Below, in pieces: positions 1 to 12,400 of a DNA stretch of 64,000 nt (positions within the stretch are counted from its first letter, which is position 1; each line of letters starts with the position of its first letter). This DNA is from Callorhinus ursinus (taxonomy: Eukaryota; Chordata; Mammalia; Carnivora; Otariidae): the NCBI RefSeq assembly GCF_003265705.1, contig NW_020312967.1, positions 781,352 to 845,351 of the forward strand. The letters are read 5' to 3'. The translations under genes were made by a program, and so were the position numbers. The notes under the pieces were generated by a model. That model saw nothing but the letters and a program-made list of their open reading frames with translations, did no database searches and had not been told where the DNA came from.

Positions 1-849
1 TGCTGGATTGCTTGGGAAACTAGCTTATTAACTGCTCCATTTCTTTGTGTCCTTTGAAATAGTTAGTGATGCTTTCCTTGATCTGAGCTAGTGATTTTTT
101 TTCTGCATTGTACAGAAGATATGAGTTTTCTTTCCTCATGGCTTGCTGTTCAAGCTAGCAGAAGTTAAGGGCAAGTCATGGCTCTATTCATCTCAGGACA
201 TCAAGGAGCTCCTTCCAGTGCTCAAATCCTATTGCCATCTTGGCCTGTTGAAGATGTAACAAGTTTTCAGTGGAATTCTTTGTGTCTTTTGAGTGTATAC
301 CCTAAGGCACAGGGAGAAATTGACTGAGCAAAATAAACCATGTCATCCAAGCTTGGCACAGTGAAAATCTTGACTTAGGGCTGCTTATTTGGTTATGAAA
401 TAAAATCACAGGCAAAAGCATGTGAAAATGGACTTTTCATTTAAAAGTCCCAGAATGCTCTAATTACTAGGCAGTAATTGACTCATTCCATATAGGTTTG
501 TCCTGTATGTTTGTTCCAGTCAGGCAAGTTTGGGGCTCAGTTCCAAACCACACAGTTGGAGGTAGATGGCAGGAGGCTAGTCTGCTGTTTTAGCATGACC
601 TCAGTAAAAGTTCTATTTTGACCCAATGTTGCATTAGGGATTTCTGTATTTGCTGTCTCCCAGTCACACGTCCTGTTCCTGGCACACAGCATGATGCTAG
701 GAGCTAGCTTTTAACAACCTCACCCTATTATAAATAACCAAGGGTATTGTGGGCACAGAAAACTATGAAGGGTGACTATCTTATCAAGACAGCAGATCAG
801 TGGCTGGGACCATGCCCAAAACACTCACCAAATTCACTAGATGGACAGA

Positions 850-912
850 GTACATTTGTAAACTTACTGATCAAATCCAGGAAGTAAAGTGACATTTTTC
901 TGCAAAATATGA
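850..912 (+). repeat. Direct duplication, copy 1
   Basis: The 39 bases at 850-888 recur identically at 2203-2241, and weaker similarity continues for roughly 15-20 bases beyond. No known repeat family is recognised in either copy. The flanks before the match differ completely. Confidence 0.85.
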
Positions 913-2202
913 CTTACTCTTTACTGTGATTCTAAATTATAGGAAAAGCAGCCACACCCTGGAGGATTCCAGCAAATTGCACTATTTGTGCACAAAAAAC
1001 TGCTTAGAATGAAGGGTTAGGCTTTTCCGTCATAAAAACATTTTATGTGATTGGCAAATCAGAAAGTGGTCAATCAGCAGATAGTTATAGAGATGTTTTT
1101 CATCTCTGGTAACAGCGGGATGCTAATGGCAGAGTTAAGACGAAAAGGAAAAACAACAACAACAACAACCACAACATTGATTTGTTGACAGAGGCCTAGC
1201 AGCTGTCACAGTAAAACATGGTTCTCTTGCACTTAATCAATGTCAGTCTCCAACCCAATCGTTTTGTAGCCCAGATGAGAAGCAATCAAGAGGAACACCT
1301 TCATAAGCATGAAGCTTGCTAGATGGGGTTCAATGAAGTGTGTCTTTAAGCTTAGGCACTCAGAACGTGATGCATGACCCAAAGCTAATCAGAAATGTTT
1401 AACCCTTTGAAAGGAGGCAGCAATTACTTGCTTGTGTTTTTTGTTTTTTGTTTTTTTTAAAGAAAGAAAATACATTTTCTATTCCATCTACAATTTTTAA
1501 GATATCCTGTGTCTGTTTTGATGCACAATTCTTTTTCTTGCTGGATAAGGTGAAGCGTTGTCATTAATCATGGTTCCCATCTTCAAGTGTAGGGTGCTAT
1601 TTTAAATGCATCTCATTTCTCAGAAAGACAATACAAGAACAGTGACTAATTACCGATTTTCTATAGTTTCTTTCTGTGTGAATGTTTACTTTATGAAATA
1701 GCACCTTTATTATTGGTGCCTCTGGCCCAAGGATAATGGCTTAGGGGACTTATGTCCCCTGCAAATCAAGACCAGCTTAAGGACCTCAATCATATCTCCT
1801 GTAGAATGAGATTTAATTTCATGTGAGTTTCTTTTTTCTGCTGACCAGTGAGGATGATGCTCTGAGAAACAGGACGCCAGTGACAGGCTCACTCCAATGG
1901 AGAGAAATTCCACGCAACGCTCGGTCTCCCAGCTTGGAGGAGATGCCAGCGCTCCTGGGCCACCACACGCCTCTTCACACCATTGCTTCGGCAGCGCCCA
2001 GAGAAACCGAGTCATCAGGGATTTTATTTCTTTCTAGTTCTTACAGAAGTAGGACTCCTAAGTGGTGGTGGAGGGAGTTGCTTGGGAGTTGGCTGTGAAC
2101 TATCTGGGGAAAGAACAGAACAAAACCTACATCCTCACTTAATATGAAATACCAGAGCCAGAAAAATGTATTCTCTTCTTTTGCATCATTTTTTCACTGT
2201 AG

Positions 2203-2255
2203 GTACATTTGTAAACTTACTGATCAAATCCAGGAAGTAAATGACACTTTTCAGA
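2203..2255 (+). repeat. Direct duplication, copy 2
   Basis: Partner of the copy at 850, 1,353 bases upstream. It follows a T-rich stretch ending in CACTGTAG. Identity is perfect over 39 bases and then decays with small gaps. Confidence 0.85.
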
Positions 2256-2278
2256 AATAATCTATGAGTTAGGAGATA

Positions 2279-2332
2279 CATATATATATAGAGAGAGAGA
2301 GAGAGACAGAGAGACAGTCAGAGAGAGACAGA
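2279..2332. repeat. (TA)n(GA)n microsatellite
   Basis: A short TA run passes directly into GA repeats with interspersed CAGA units. Simple-sequence DNA, length probably polymorphic. Confidence 0.9.
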
Positions 2333-2417
2333 GACTCCAAGCACTGATACCTAGTATGGGATGAGGAAAAAGTATTCAGTAGAGATTAAGAAACAAGACT
2401 CCTACACAGTAAATTAT

Positions 2418-2555
2418 TATTTATTTATTTATTTTATGTAGGCTCCATGCTCAGTGTGGAGCCCAATGCAGCGCTTGAACTCAGGACCCTCAGATCAAGA
2501 CCCCAGCCAAGATCAAGAGTCAGAAGTTTCATTGACTGAGCCACCCAGGTGCCCC
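2418..2555 (-). mobile_element. CAN-SINE (short, older type)
   Basis: The right end reads as the reverse complement of the CAN-SINE head (GAGCCACCCAGGTGCCCC), and the left end is a TTTA-rich reversed A tail. The long GA/CT block of younger copies is missing, so this is the short older form. A 19-base target-site duplication beginning CCTACAYAGTAAATT flanks it at 2401-2419 and 2555-2573 with one mismatch, proving retrotransposition. Confidence 0.93.
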
Positions 2556-2753
2556 CTACATAGTAAATTATTAATCATGGCTTGAGATTGCCAGGAAAAA
2601 ATTTAAACAAAAAATAGACAAGAAATTAAAGTGAGCTTTTATCTTTAAGACAATTGTATATCCCTAGGCTTTTTGCTAACAAAGTTATTTTAATTTCACA
2701 ATTCAGGTATAATCTGTTTAATGGGTTGATTATAATGGTGTGAATCAGGAAGG

Positions 2754-2952
2754 CTTTTTTTAAAAGATTTGATTCATTGAGAGAGAGAGCGAGTGGGGGG
2801 AGGGGCAGATGGAGAGGGAGAGAGAGAATCTCAGGCAGAGTCCCCGCTGAGCATGGAGCCTAATGTGAGCCTTGATCTCAAGACCCTGAGATCATGACCT
2901 GAGCCGAAATCAAGACTCGGATGCTTAACCAACTGAGCCACCCAGGCGCTCC
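2754..2952 (-). mobile_element. CAN-SINE
   Basis: Reverse-complement CAN-SINE with reversed A tail, GA-rich polypurine block (2779-2828), body, and head ending CCACCCAGGCGCTCC. No clear target duplication was found. The right flank runs into a degenerate AATCAAGA-type repeat. Confidence 0.93.
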
Positions 2953-3026
2953 AAGAATCAATAATCAAAAAGAATCAAGAATTCTAAAAGATTCAAGATA
3001 GAATCAAGATTTTTAAAAAATCAAGT
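2953..3026. repeat. Degenerate AATCAAGA-type tandem repeat
   Basis: Immediately right of the SINE the motif AGAATCAAGA or close variants recur several times in about 70 bases. It is too degenerate for a clean microsatellite and may have grown from the SINE target site. Confidence 0.55.
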
Positions 3027-4650
3027 TTTATACCAGATTTCCCACTGGTCAGGTACGCCACTGGCGTTGGTTAACGCTTTCATTAATAAGAATTCAGTTA
3101 CTTCTCCTGTTAAAAGATAAACTGAGGCATATTAAAAATTTCAAGGATTTACTTGATCAAAAATTGATTAGACTCAGAAGTGGTCAGGGGCACTCCACTG
3201 ACAGGAGCTGGGGGAAAGACTATAGAGAAGATGTGGAAGCCAAGCAGGGATGTGATTTGATAGGCTACAGTTTAGGCAGTTGCCTTGTTTGGGAGGACCT
3301 AGTTGGCTGTTTGTGGTTCACTGTCTGTAGGTTTTGATTCCTTGACCCTGAGGCATTAGCGGCTCAGGTTTTGCTTTGCTCACTCAGGCTCCTCGGCCAT
3401 CACAGCCACCTCAGGCGAATGGCCTCTTTGTTTAATTAATTTCACACTCCCAAACTCAAAATGGTACCGTTTTTTACATTTGTGATGATTTGGGGTCTAA
3501 CATACAGAAGTCTCAATTTTCTCTGACTAGTGAAATGAAAACAAAATCAAAACAAAACAAGACAAAATTAACAAATAGATTGGAGGATCTAACAGGTTTC
3601 GTGACTTTGTATATGATAGTACTGCATCAAAGCAAAACAAATTCATGACCCTCACTGTGGGGAAAGGCTATTCTCAAGTTTTTTTAGTGAGCTAAGGGAT
3701 AGACCAGGGAAATGTGTTGTTTAGTAACCACGTACTACAAATTCCAAATATGTAAAAAGCCATCGATACTTTTCTTTACTTACATGCTGCCATTGGCTTT
3801 TCTTCCTGGTTTTGTTGCTGTTATTATTGTATATGTAAACAATGTTTTAAATATTTTCATAGGTGTGCTTGTGACTCCTGTCTCTCTAACCCATGTTTAC
3901 TTCATAAATTCTTAAATGACTCCCAGACAGCAAATTCATCTGTAACAAACATGTTTAGGAACATAGCTATGAAGACAGTGGAGAGAGAATGTACTGAACA
4001 AATTCTTAATGCCCTTGTCCCTCACCGAGATTTTGGCCAACTTCTCCTTCCCCAAATGTCCAAATCCAAAGGATTTATCATCTACTAAGTTAGATGGAGG
4101 TAAAGAGGCCAGGTGGGGAATAGGGCTGCCAGTGCCAGGCTGTTCAGGCCCTCTTTCCCCGCTGGATATTCCTTTCAGCCTGGGCTTGCAAGGGCACTTG
4201 ACAAGGCTTTTTATTTTGCAAATCTGATACTTCTTTAGTGCCGGAGTTTTGTCTCCAAAAGCTTTTGTGGAAAACCTTTTTTTCTTTTTTTTCCCCCCTT
4301 CATCAACACTACTTCAATATTTATCAGATCAGAGGTGTTATATTCTCTTTATTATCAATTAGTCAGGGCCTGGTATCAACATACATTGATTGATAGCTAC
4401 TGAAATGCTACCATGGAGACTGGGAGTTGGACTTGGATAAAGATGGGTTACTTACATGGTCTGAACACAATTAGATAAGCATCTTTGAGTGCTTTTTCTT
4501 AATATGGAGATGTGTTAGACACCTGAAGTAAAGGAAAAGCCCAGTGAATAAATGAATGAGGCAGGCATTTCACATGCCATTGAGGTAGTAGGGATCCCTA
4601 AAAAATGGGGACCACTGGCCTTATTTGCTTGAACACCTATGTGTGTGATG
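3027..4650. other. Non-coding DNA, possible unclassified LTR remnant
   Basis: The stretch 3080-3470 has the feel of an old antisense interspersed repeat (possibly an LTR), but I cannot name the family. The rest appears unique. ORFs of 67 and 72 codons near 3712 and 4009 show no domain. Confidence 0.4.
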
Positions 4651-4654
4651 TTTG

Positions 4655-4990
4655 ATCATGAAAAATTTCAAAGGTACACAAAAGTAAAGAGAAGAGTAAG
4701 TAAAATGAACAATCAGGAACTCGTCCTCTAGATTTAACAATGGTTGCTTACTGTTTGGCCATATTGGCTTTATATATCACACACATGCACACACACACTT
4801 TATGTATATGTATGTAGGTGTGTATAAAATATATATATAATCATACATATTTATGACATATTAATGTACACAAATCATATATGTATATGTTTTTTGCTAA
4901 AATATATTAATATCAATTACAGAACATACATGTTTTGAAATCACCACAGGATTGTGACTATTGTGTGCTCATTTAGCTTATTTTCATTCG
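4655..4990. mobile_element. Ancient L1 (L1M/L1ME-like) 3' fragment
   Basis: The run of sequence from about 4655 to 4780 resembles the 3' untranslated region of old mammalian L1 elements, with TTCAAAGGTACACAAAAGTA followed by an AACAATGGTTGC segment. An AT/CA-rich simple stretch (4775-4870) interrupts it. Assignment is from memory of the family; strand not decided. Confidence 0.5.
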
Positions 4991-5493
4991 AGTTATGTGA
5001 GAGACACCTGAAGTGTCTCTAACAATACACCAAGAATGTTAAGAATCTTAAATGTCATTTTTATTGTGGTGACATTCTTTCTTCATTTGAGGATACAGTT
5101 TCTTATTTGTATTAGTTGTTCATGGAAAATATAGTTGAAAATGCAGCATTCATTCTATACAAATTAGAATATTTCTGACAAGTCCCTGGGTAGGTGTATT
5201 TCTCTTAAAAGTATTTTTTCAAATCCATGGACTATAAAAATGTTAGGATAGTATTCAATGAAGGCAAACCAAGACTTGGTCTCTTTTGTTACAAAGGGGT
5301 TTTCAAAAACTCTAGGATTATGACTTACATATCTCTGGAAAGGGTATTGCACCTCCTTGCCTCCTGAGGGACAAAGGTTCTAGAATTAGGATTTATGCTT
5401 ACTTTAAATTGTCCCAGACCTTTAAGAATAGAGATGATATGTGTAAGCATGGTCACACTGGGATGCATCTGGCTAAAAGTCTTTTACTTGCTT
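4991..5493. other. Unique non-coding DNA
   Basis: No repeat, RNA gene or supported coding region recognised. Confidence 0.5.
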
Positions 5494-5507
5494 CAAATAC
5501 CAACTGA

Positions 5508-5719
5508 GGGGTGCTTGGGTGGCTCAGTCAGTTGAGCGTCTGCCTTCAACTCAGGTCATGATCCCAGGGTCTTGGGATTGAGCCCCGCATTGAGCTCCCT
5601 GCTCAGCAGGGAACCTGTTTCTCCCTCTCCCTCTGCCTGCCACTCCCCCTGCTTGTGCTCTCTCTCTCTCTCTCTCAAATAAATAGAATCTTAAACAACA
5701 ACAACAACAACAAAACCCC
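5508..5719 (+). mobile_element. CAN-SINE with (CAA)n tail
   Basis: Plus-strand copy: head GGGGTGCTTGGGTGGCTCAG with an A-box-like TGGCTCAGTCAG, tRNA-related body, CT-rich block (5619-5678), AATAAA, then a (CAA)n tail. A perfect 14-base target duplication CAAATACCAACTGA lies at 5494-5507 and 5720-5733. The minus-strand ORF overlapping it, with an ERERER-type stretch, is simply the polypyrimidine block read backwards. Confidence 0.96.
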
Positions 5720-5733
5720 AAATACCAACTGAA

Positions 5734-6755
5734 ACGATTAATTCCCATGGAGTTACCAGTTGTACTTGCATCTGACTTGATAACGATGAGGCAGGAGGGA
5801 AGGGAGGCCAGGGAGACAAGCTGACCAAAGTAAAGTTGTTTTGGTTTTAGGCTGACCCTTAACCTAAAAGTCAGCAGGTCATAAAAAGAGTCATAACGTC
5901 TGATTCGTGGAAAACCACAAGACCCCACTCCCTCCAGGAGTAAAAGCCACATAGGCTGCACATTCTTAAAACTGCTCCCTGTGGGTAATTTTACAAACCT
6001 AATCACAACCCTAAGACAATGAAAAAACTAATCACCTAAAGTAAGTTAAAGAGTAAAACCCTCCCTGTATGATTAGCTAATTAAAACAAAACAAAGCAAA
6101 ACAAACCTCAAAACTTCTAAAACCCTTTGATAGAGGCGGGGGCGGGGGGGGGTCCTATTGCTCATCTGGGAGGGGAGACCACTTTCGTCCGTGATGTAGC
6201 TCCTTTCTTACTTCTACACTTAATAAACCTTTATCCCTTTCTCCAAATGGCTTGCCCTTGAATTCTTTCTTGCACAAAGCCAAGAATCCTCTTGGCAATA
6301 GGCCTTCTTCTTGGGGCCTCGACCTGTCTGGCATCAACTATGCTTCTCTTTGTCTTAGTCTTTCCTAGATTCCAGATCATGCCCTACCTTCCTTTCTACC
6401 TGACATTCCGATTTTATTCTTGTCTATGGCCAAGATGGCAGACTGTATAGTCTCACTCCCATTAGCTTGTCTAGCCTTTGTCAAGATACCTGCACTCAAG
6501 GGTGCTCTTTCCTAGAATGGTGCCCAAGGATAAATGTACTATTTTCTTATGTTTGCCCACAGGTTTACTTTCCTATGCAGTCTGCTTAACAGTTGCCTCA
6601 GCTCTAAGATTTTCCCATAGACTAATTGATCTTTTGGAGCCCTTTTGCTGGAGCTGTCAGGGTGTAGGAAGAAGATGATTGACATAGGTGGTGGCTCTCT
6701 GGCTGTCCCTTTATTCTACCACAGTGGGCAGTGGGCTGGGCTCAGGGTTCTCCCA
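5734..6755. other. Unique non-coding DNA
   Basis: Contains an AAAAC-rich stretch (6075-6105) and a G-rich run (6135-6152). Short ORFs at 6155-6337 and 6478-6678 have no recognisable motif. Confidence 0.5.
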
Positions 6756-6759
6756 AGGA

Positions 6760-6845
6760 CAATGTCATTCATATAATTGAGTTAGTTGAGATAAAGCACC
6801 TAGCACAGAGGTTACCTAGCACATGGTAGGTCTTCTAGACATACC
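6760..6845 (+). mobile_element. MIR 3' fragment
   Basis: The segment resembling TGAGATAAAGCACCTAGCAC followed by GCACATGGTAGG matches the MIR tail region in plus orientation. Short and diverged. Confidence 0.55.
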
Positions 6846-7194
6846 AATTTTCCCTTTTCTGCCTTCCAGAGAAAGAGGGAGCTGGAAGGAGGGAAGGAGA
6901 GAGAGAGAATCTAATGTGTGTCTTAAGAGATATTTCAGATTCATTTCTGAAGAGGTCATGTCTTTTCACAGCTGACCATATTCTTTCACTGAATTTGGCT
7001 GATGCTTTAAGGTGTACTTACCTGTGGAAGGAAATGTAGGGGATAGCTGCCTTCAGCAGTTCGCCCAAAACTAGATTTAGATGTGTGACTGTCATGCCAT
7101 AGAGCTCCTACAAACTTTCAAGAAGGGAACACATCAGAGTGGACTAAATCCTCAGTTTGCCTGCTTCTCTAAATGAGCCTCTGCAACCTGGAAA

Positions 7195-7290
7195 AGAAAA
7201 ATTCACACGTCTATTACAATCAGTAAACACCTTCTGAACACATTGGCAATGGACACATTGCTAGGCTCTGAGAGGGTGGCAAAATGACTC
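7195..7290 (-). mobile_element. Possible L2 3' fragment
   Basis: AGTAAACACCTTCTGAACAC and the following GCTAGGCTCTGAGAG resemble the reversed L2 tail (ATTTATTGAGCACC.. GCCAGGCACTG). Weak match, low certainty. Confidence 0.35.
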
Positions 7291-7294
7291 GCCT

Positions 7295-8795
7295 ATAGAT
7301 CATATTTTTCCCACTCAGTACACACACCCACACTGGTGAAAGCAGCCGCTTTCTGGCAGGACGGAGGTCTCCAAAGTCTGAGCAGCTCACTTATAAGATG
7401 GTGTATTCCCTGGGACTGACTACCCAAGCAACATACTAAAGCATCTTATATAATAGTCACATCTTTTTGCTCCTAGTTCTTTTTGTGTTTTTACTTAAGA
7501 GAAGGCCAGGCAAATGGCTCCCAAATGTTCTCAATTGACAGCAATTTTTGTCCATTTACACATGAAAGCATGTGGAATGAACAGGCATGGAAGGAGAGTA
7601 GCAGGCAGGCCCATGGAGCCAGCAGAGAGCATGGTCTCCATGCTAATGGGAGAAATTATAAGAAATCAGGCTTATCAAATCTTTCCCTGAATGTGCTATT
7701 AAAAGGAAGCCTCACAGATTCTTAGTTATTTGGTCACCTCTGTATGCAAAGCATTTGGAAGGTAATTCTGGATGTTATTTGATCAATGGAAAGCGATGAA
7801 TCATCACATTTCAATAATACCGAATGTACAGGAATGATAAATGAGCAAGTGATTGGTGTCCGGGTAATGAAAGGGAATGCAAGCAGTGCAGATGTTGCTC
7901 AGCTCTGGACGTGCAAATTAACCAGTAAGGCACATTTGTCAGAAATTTCTCACTCAGGGTTTTATTTATTCCCCTTTCCGTCCCCCGTCATTTATCTTTT
8001 CTTAATGTTTAATTAACGGCCCAAGCGATGTTTAGGTAGCTCAGATCAAGTGTACAGAAAAATCCCTGATAACTTTTTCTCTTCTTTCCACGTTTCATTT
8101 TAATTTTTGTACAGATGTGATACGACTTTCTGTGCTGTCTTATGCTTGGTTCTTATTTAAAATTTCTTTCATTTGAATGTGAAAATTCTTTACCTTTAGC
8201 ATTGAGTATGGTGCGGCGCTGGTTTGTGGTCGACTTTATAATTGCTGTGTAACAAAATGAGAACTCTGAATGACTTCAGAGTAAATGCTGGAATTCCAAA
8301 TCCACTCTTACAAAGTGCAAATGCATTTATAAGTTACTTATTTTATTAGCTAAAGAGAAGAGATTAATGGGAGATGTCTCAGACCTGAAAAAAATAAAAA
8401 AACAAGTGTCCAATCAGTGTACCTCCTGTGTAAAATATAATTAAGGTATGTTTCTGAAATTATTTGGAGAACAATTCCCTTGAAAATCGAGCATATTGTG
8501 TTTGAAAAAAATCAGGATTTTTTATGACGTGTTTTCCCTTTCTTGGTTGATTTAGCTCATGGTAGACAAGGGAAAAAAAATGTACTGTGTCTTTCCTAAA
8601 GTTAGATTATAAATATTCCATGTGCAGAATAATAATCTTAAATCAATTTGGGTTGCCCTTTACATCTCCCCCACCCCAGAGCTAGTCCTTAAACCATATA
8701 AAGCGATTTGTCTGGAGTCCATTAAGGATTTATTGTCTATCAAGTATGCACACCCTCTGTTACCATGGGGTGAGGAAACCTTACTACAAATTAGA
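7295..8795. other. Unique non-coding DNA
   Basis: No interspersed repeat recognised across 1.5 kb. ORFs here (80 and 76 codons near 7483 and 7786) show no domain and no conserved-looking motif. Confidence 0.5.
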
Positions 8796-8799
8796 GTAT

Positions 8800-9465
8800 A
8801 TGGCTTTATTAGCTTCCTTTGGTTGCTGTAACAAATTACCACAGACTTGATGGCTTAAAACACAGAAATGTATTCTCTCACAGTTCTGGAGGCAGGAGTC
8901 TGAAATTAAGGTGCATCAGCATGGCCATGCTCCCTCTGGGAATCCTTCTTTGCCTCCTCATCTTCTGGTGGCTCTTGGTGCCCCTTGGCTTGTGCTGCAT
9001 CTCTCCAATCTCTGCTTCTGTCTTCACATGGCTGTCTCCTCTTCTCCCTGGGTGTCTCTCTTCTGTGACTCTTATAAGGACACTTGGCATTGGATTTAGG
9101 TCCCACCTGGATAAACCTGGAAATTATCTCATCTCAAGATCCTTAATTATATCTCCAAGATCTTTTTTTTTTTAAGATTTTATTTATTTATTTAACAGAG
9201 AGAGACACGGCGAGAGAGGGAACACAAGCAGGGGGAGTAGGAGAGGGAGAAGCAGGCTTCCCCACAGAGCAGGGAGCCCAATGCGGGGCTTGATCCCAGG
9301 ATTCTGGGATCATGACCTGAGCCGAAGGCAGACGCTTAACGACTGAGCCACCCAGGCGCCCCTCTCCAAGATCTTTTATCCAAATGGTGTAACATTCATA
9401 GATTCCAAGAGTTAGGGCATGGACATATCTTTGGGGTTGGGGGGGCACCATTCAATCTTATATGA
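8800..9465 (-). mobile_element. MaLR-like (MLT1-type) LTR, split by a SINE
   Basis: Reads as the reverse complement of a mammalian LTR: GCTGTAACAAATTACCACAG near 8826, CACAGTTCTGGAGGC near 8879, TTATAAGGACA near 9073, ATCTCATCTCAAGATCC near 9125. After the SINE it resumes with GTTAGGGCATGGACATATC (9411) and GGGGGGCACCATTCAA. The family name is from memory and the subfamily is uncertain. The interruption at 9167-9362 is a younger CAN-SINE. Confidence 0.75.
9167..9362 (-). mobile_element. CAN-SINE (young, arctoid type)
   Basis: Full-length reverse-complement copy with reversed A tail, GA-rich block and head ending CCACCCAGGCGCCCC. Perfect 15-base target duplication TCTCCAAGATCTTTT at 9152-9166 and 9363-9377. 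It sits inside the older LTR, so it is the younger event. Of all copies here it is among the closest to the arctoid consensus as I remember it. Confidence 0.96.
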
Positions 9466-12400
9466 TGGCTCGGGTCGAGACTGCTAAAAACAAAGTTGGA
9501 ACTTGATGAAGTACAACGACAGTTTTCCAGTTCATGAACCCTCCTGAGATTTTAATTTGGCCATTTTGTTTCAGTAGTACTTCCCAGTTTGTCTTACCAT
9601 GCCAGTAAAACTTTGCTCTGCAGCTAGAATAACTAGAATAATGCCTTCTACATAGTGTGTGTGTGAGATGAACAGCTGTTAAATAAATGAGCAAATGAAC
9701 TGTCCCTTTTATAGGCTTCATTATGGAAACAATGTATGGTTTTTGAAAGTTTTCCAAATATGGTTTGGAACTATAATATTGAAACTGATTTGGAGGCATA
9801 CATCCCCCCAACACTCAGTCACTTCTAGTGTGATATAGCCTACCAATTGAGGATTGCTGCTCTAGAAAATATAAGATCAATGAATCTTTTGGATTAGGAG
9901 AGTAGCCTGCTAAATCCACATATAAAGGTTGTACCAAGAGAAAGATCTAGCATTCAGAGCATCCTAAATTTAGCTATAGTGAGGGTGCATAAGAAGGGTT
10001 TGATAAACAGTGGGAATTAGTCGAGAAGGCCATGGGGGATTTGGGGAGGGTTCTGCTTTGTAGAAAGCTGATGATTTTATTCCAGAGAGCAGGATGATCA
10101 GATGGATTATATTGTTTAGCTTCCTTTTTATCAAAATGGAGGTTACTTTTTTCTCCCTCTTTCATTAAGAAGATATTATTAATATATCTTTATATACAGA
10201 GACATAAAAACAAAAATAATTCCAATAACTCTGCAACTCAGAAATAAACTTGTACATCCCCACGTGGACAGTTCGATAAGGACAGTGAAGGTGTTTGACC
10301 TGGAGGGGAAGTTGGATCCGTGTTGAAGAAAAGAACTGAGTCTTCAGGGCAGTGCTGACCATAAGGGGTAATGAGTCAAGTTGAACCCTGAAGTCAAAAG
10401 CCAGAGTAGAAAGAAACCCGGGACAGTATTGTGAGATGATGTAGGACAAGTGGTTCCGGATGTCTGTCCTTGGATGGTGCCAACAGGTTGCTATGGTTAC
10501 AGACCTGATGGGTCAGGGGAACTGGAAAATACCAGAGAGCATGAGATTCAGGAGGGATGACTCACAGGAGAGTTGGAGGGAGATTCCCTAATGGGAAGAA
10601 ATTGTTGAAGCAATAATTTAATCATGCCATGATGAACGTGGCCATAAAAGATCACAACAATCATTTCCATACTGTGATTTTTAAATTATTTTATGATTTA
10701 TAGCATGACCACTTCTAAAATTGAAGCAGATTCCAACTAGAATCATGTATCCATTGTATATGTTTGTTGCCGTGCTGGCCCAGGCTGGCCTTGGTACCTA
10801 AGGCAGGATCTCTTATTCCCAGGGGATGGATGGAATTGAACTCTGAGCTGATTGTGATGCATACTCAGGGTTAAGAACCCCTACTCCAGGGTGGCCAGTT
10901 CTAAAGGACTTGGTGGCAATTCTCAGTGTCCAGAGTTTGGATTGATTTGAGGAGCAGGATCTAATCCTGTGAGAAAGTCTTTGGCAGAAGCAGTCAAGGT
11001 CATTCAAGGTTCATCAAGGTTAGGGTTTAGGTGGAGGGAGCCATCTTGGAGATCCGGACTGGGGCTCATCAGACAGACCAGCCACACACATGGGGGTGCC
11101 ACGAGAGGCTCAGAGGACTAAATGCAGCCCAGACACAGGAGATTGCTTCTAGGTTTAGTGTACTGGTGGGTCAGAGGCACTCACCCGCTGCCAGGCTGGA
11201 TTTGCACGGGTGTAGGAGCTAACTAGGGTAGACCTCCTACTGGCAGAACTCTGGCCCTCGCATCTGGGTAGGCCAGGAGCTGGCAGGGGGGGGCATATCT
11301 GGAACTGGTACTTGTTAGGTTCCTCCTTTTATCTGGAGGATTCATGGAGAAGGCGATGTGATAGCACAGGAGAACCAGCCGGAGCCCAAGTCGGTCAGTT
11401 CCCCCTCGCGGGGCAGAATGGTTGCCGAGCACATAACAAGAATGGATGTATTTTCTGACAGTTAAACCCCCCTTTTAATCACCAGGCTTTGAATCCTTGG
11501 CATTATCCTCAGCACCAACTACTTCATACCCTATCTAGTCAGGTATTTGCTAAACAAAACTCACTCATTGTAGAAGATATGGCAGAATGTTTCCGTTTGG
11601 ATGATGTGTGTACGTGTTTGTGTGTTGGGGGAGGTGATGAAGGGGTGGAGGATCCTGAGGAAAATAGCACACTGCTTAGTGGAGACAAACAGCAAAACCA
11701 CTGCACCATCCTCAGCCAGAAAAGAAATAGGAGTGTGTCAAAATTAAGCTATTGAGAGATTATTTCATGCTGTTTAGATATAATTTAGATTAAGGGAACG
11801 GTGAAGCAATGTGAAGATAAATGAGTTAATTCAGAGTCAAGGATTTTTTGTCCAGGACGGGAAACACATACTGAAGGGAATTTGGAAACCGAAGAAAACA
11901 AACCTCTTTACACAACAGATTTGAAAGGACAATTTCAAGTCCTGACGAAGGAGTGTCGGATACAGTGTGGCTGTGGCACTCTGGGGCGCACTTTGCAAGT
12001 GGCGCAAAGTGGCAGATGACAGGCCGTTAGCGGTGATTATTGCTGATGGGTGAGGCAGGGTCCCTGGGATTCAGAGCGGGCCGGGGCTCTGGCATGACTT
12101 TCGGCTCACTGACTTTCACTCCTCAAGGTCGGCTTGGCCTGATCGGTCATCTTCAACTCAGGGTAATAGCAGTAATTTTCACTTTATTCATTTCTGCCTC
12201 TTGGCTGGAGTTTCTTTAGCACATCACTTAGTGAAGGTGTTGGGCAGTTTCCCTCGGCTTTTGATGAAAAGAAGATTTTTGATTGTGACTAGCATTTTAA
12301 GTTCTCACATCTGCCTTTGACTCAATCAGTTATTTTCTGGGTTGTTTTACATGTGACATATATTGGAATGGATGATTCTTTCCTTCTTTCCTTCCTTTTT

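Larger units (their letters stand above)
1..2278. other. Unique AT-rich non-coding DNA
   Basis: No interspersed repeat or gene recognised. It holds a short (CAA)n tract near 1151-1175, a T/TTTTG-rich tract near 1438-1460, and one arm of a direct duplication at 850-912 whose partner is at 2203-2255. The two small overlapping ORFs around 1710-2098 on opposite strands lack any recognisable domain and look like chance frames. Confidence 0.6.

Noticed and set aside
2188..2204. A splice acceptor (T-rich tract ending in CACTGTAG)
   Set aside because: No open, recognisable coding sequence follows, and the following bases are the second copy of a local duplication.
5551..6006. 151-codon minus-strand ORF
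   Set aside because: Its C-terminal part is the CAN-SINE read backwards (RERERER stretch), and the rest has no domain.
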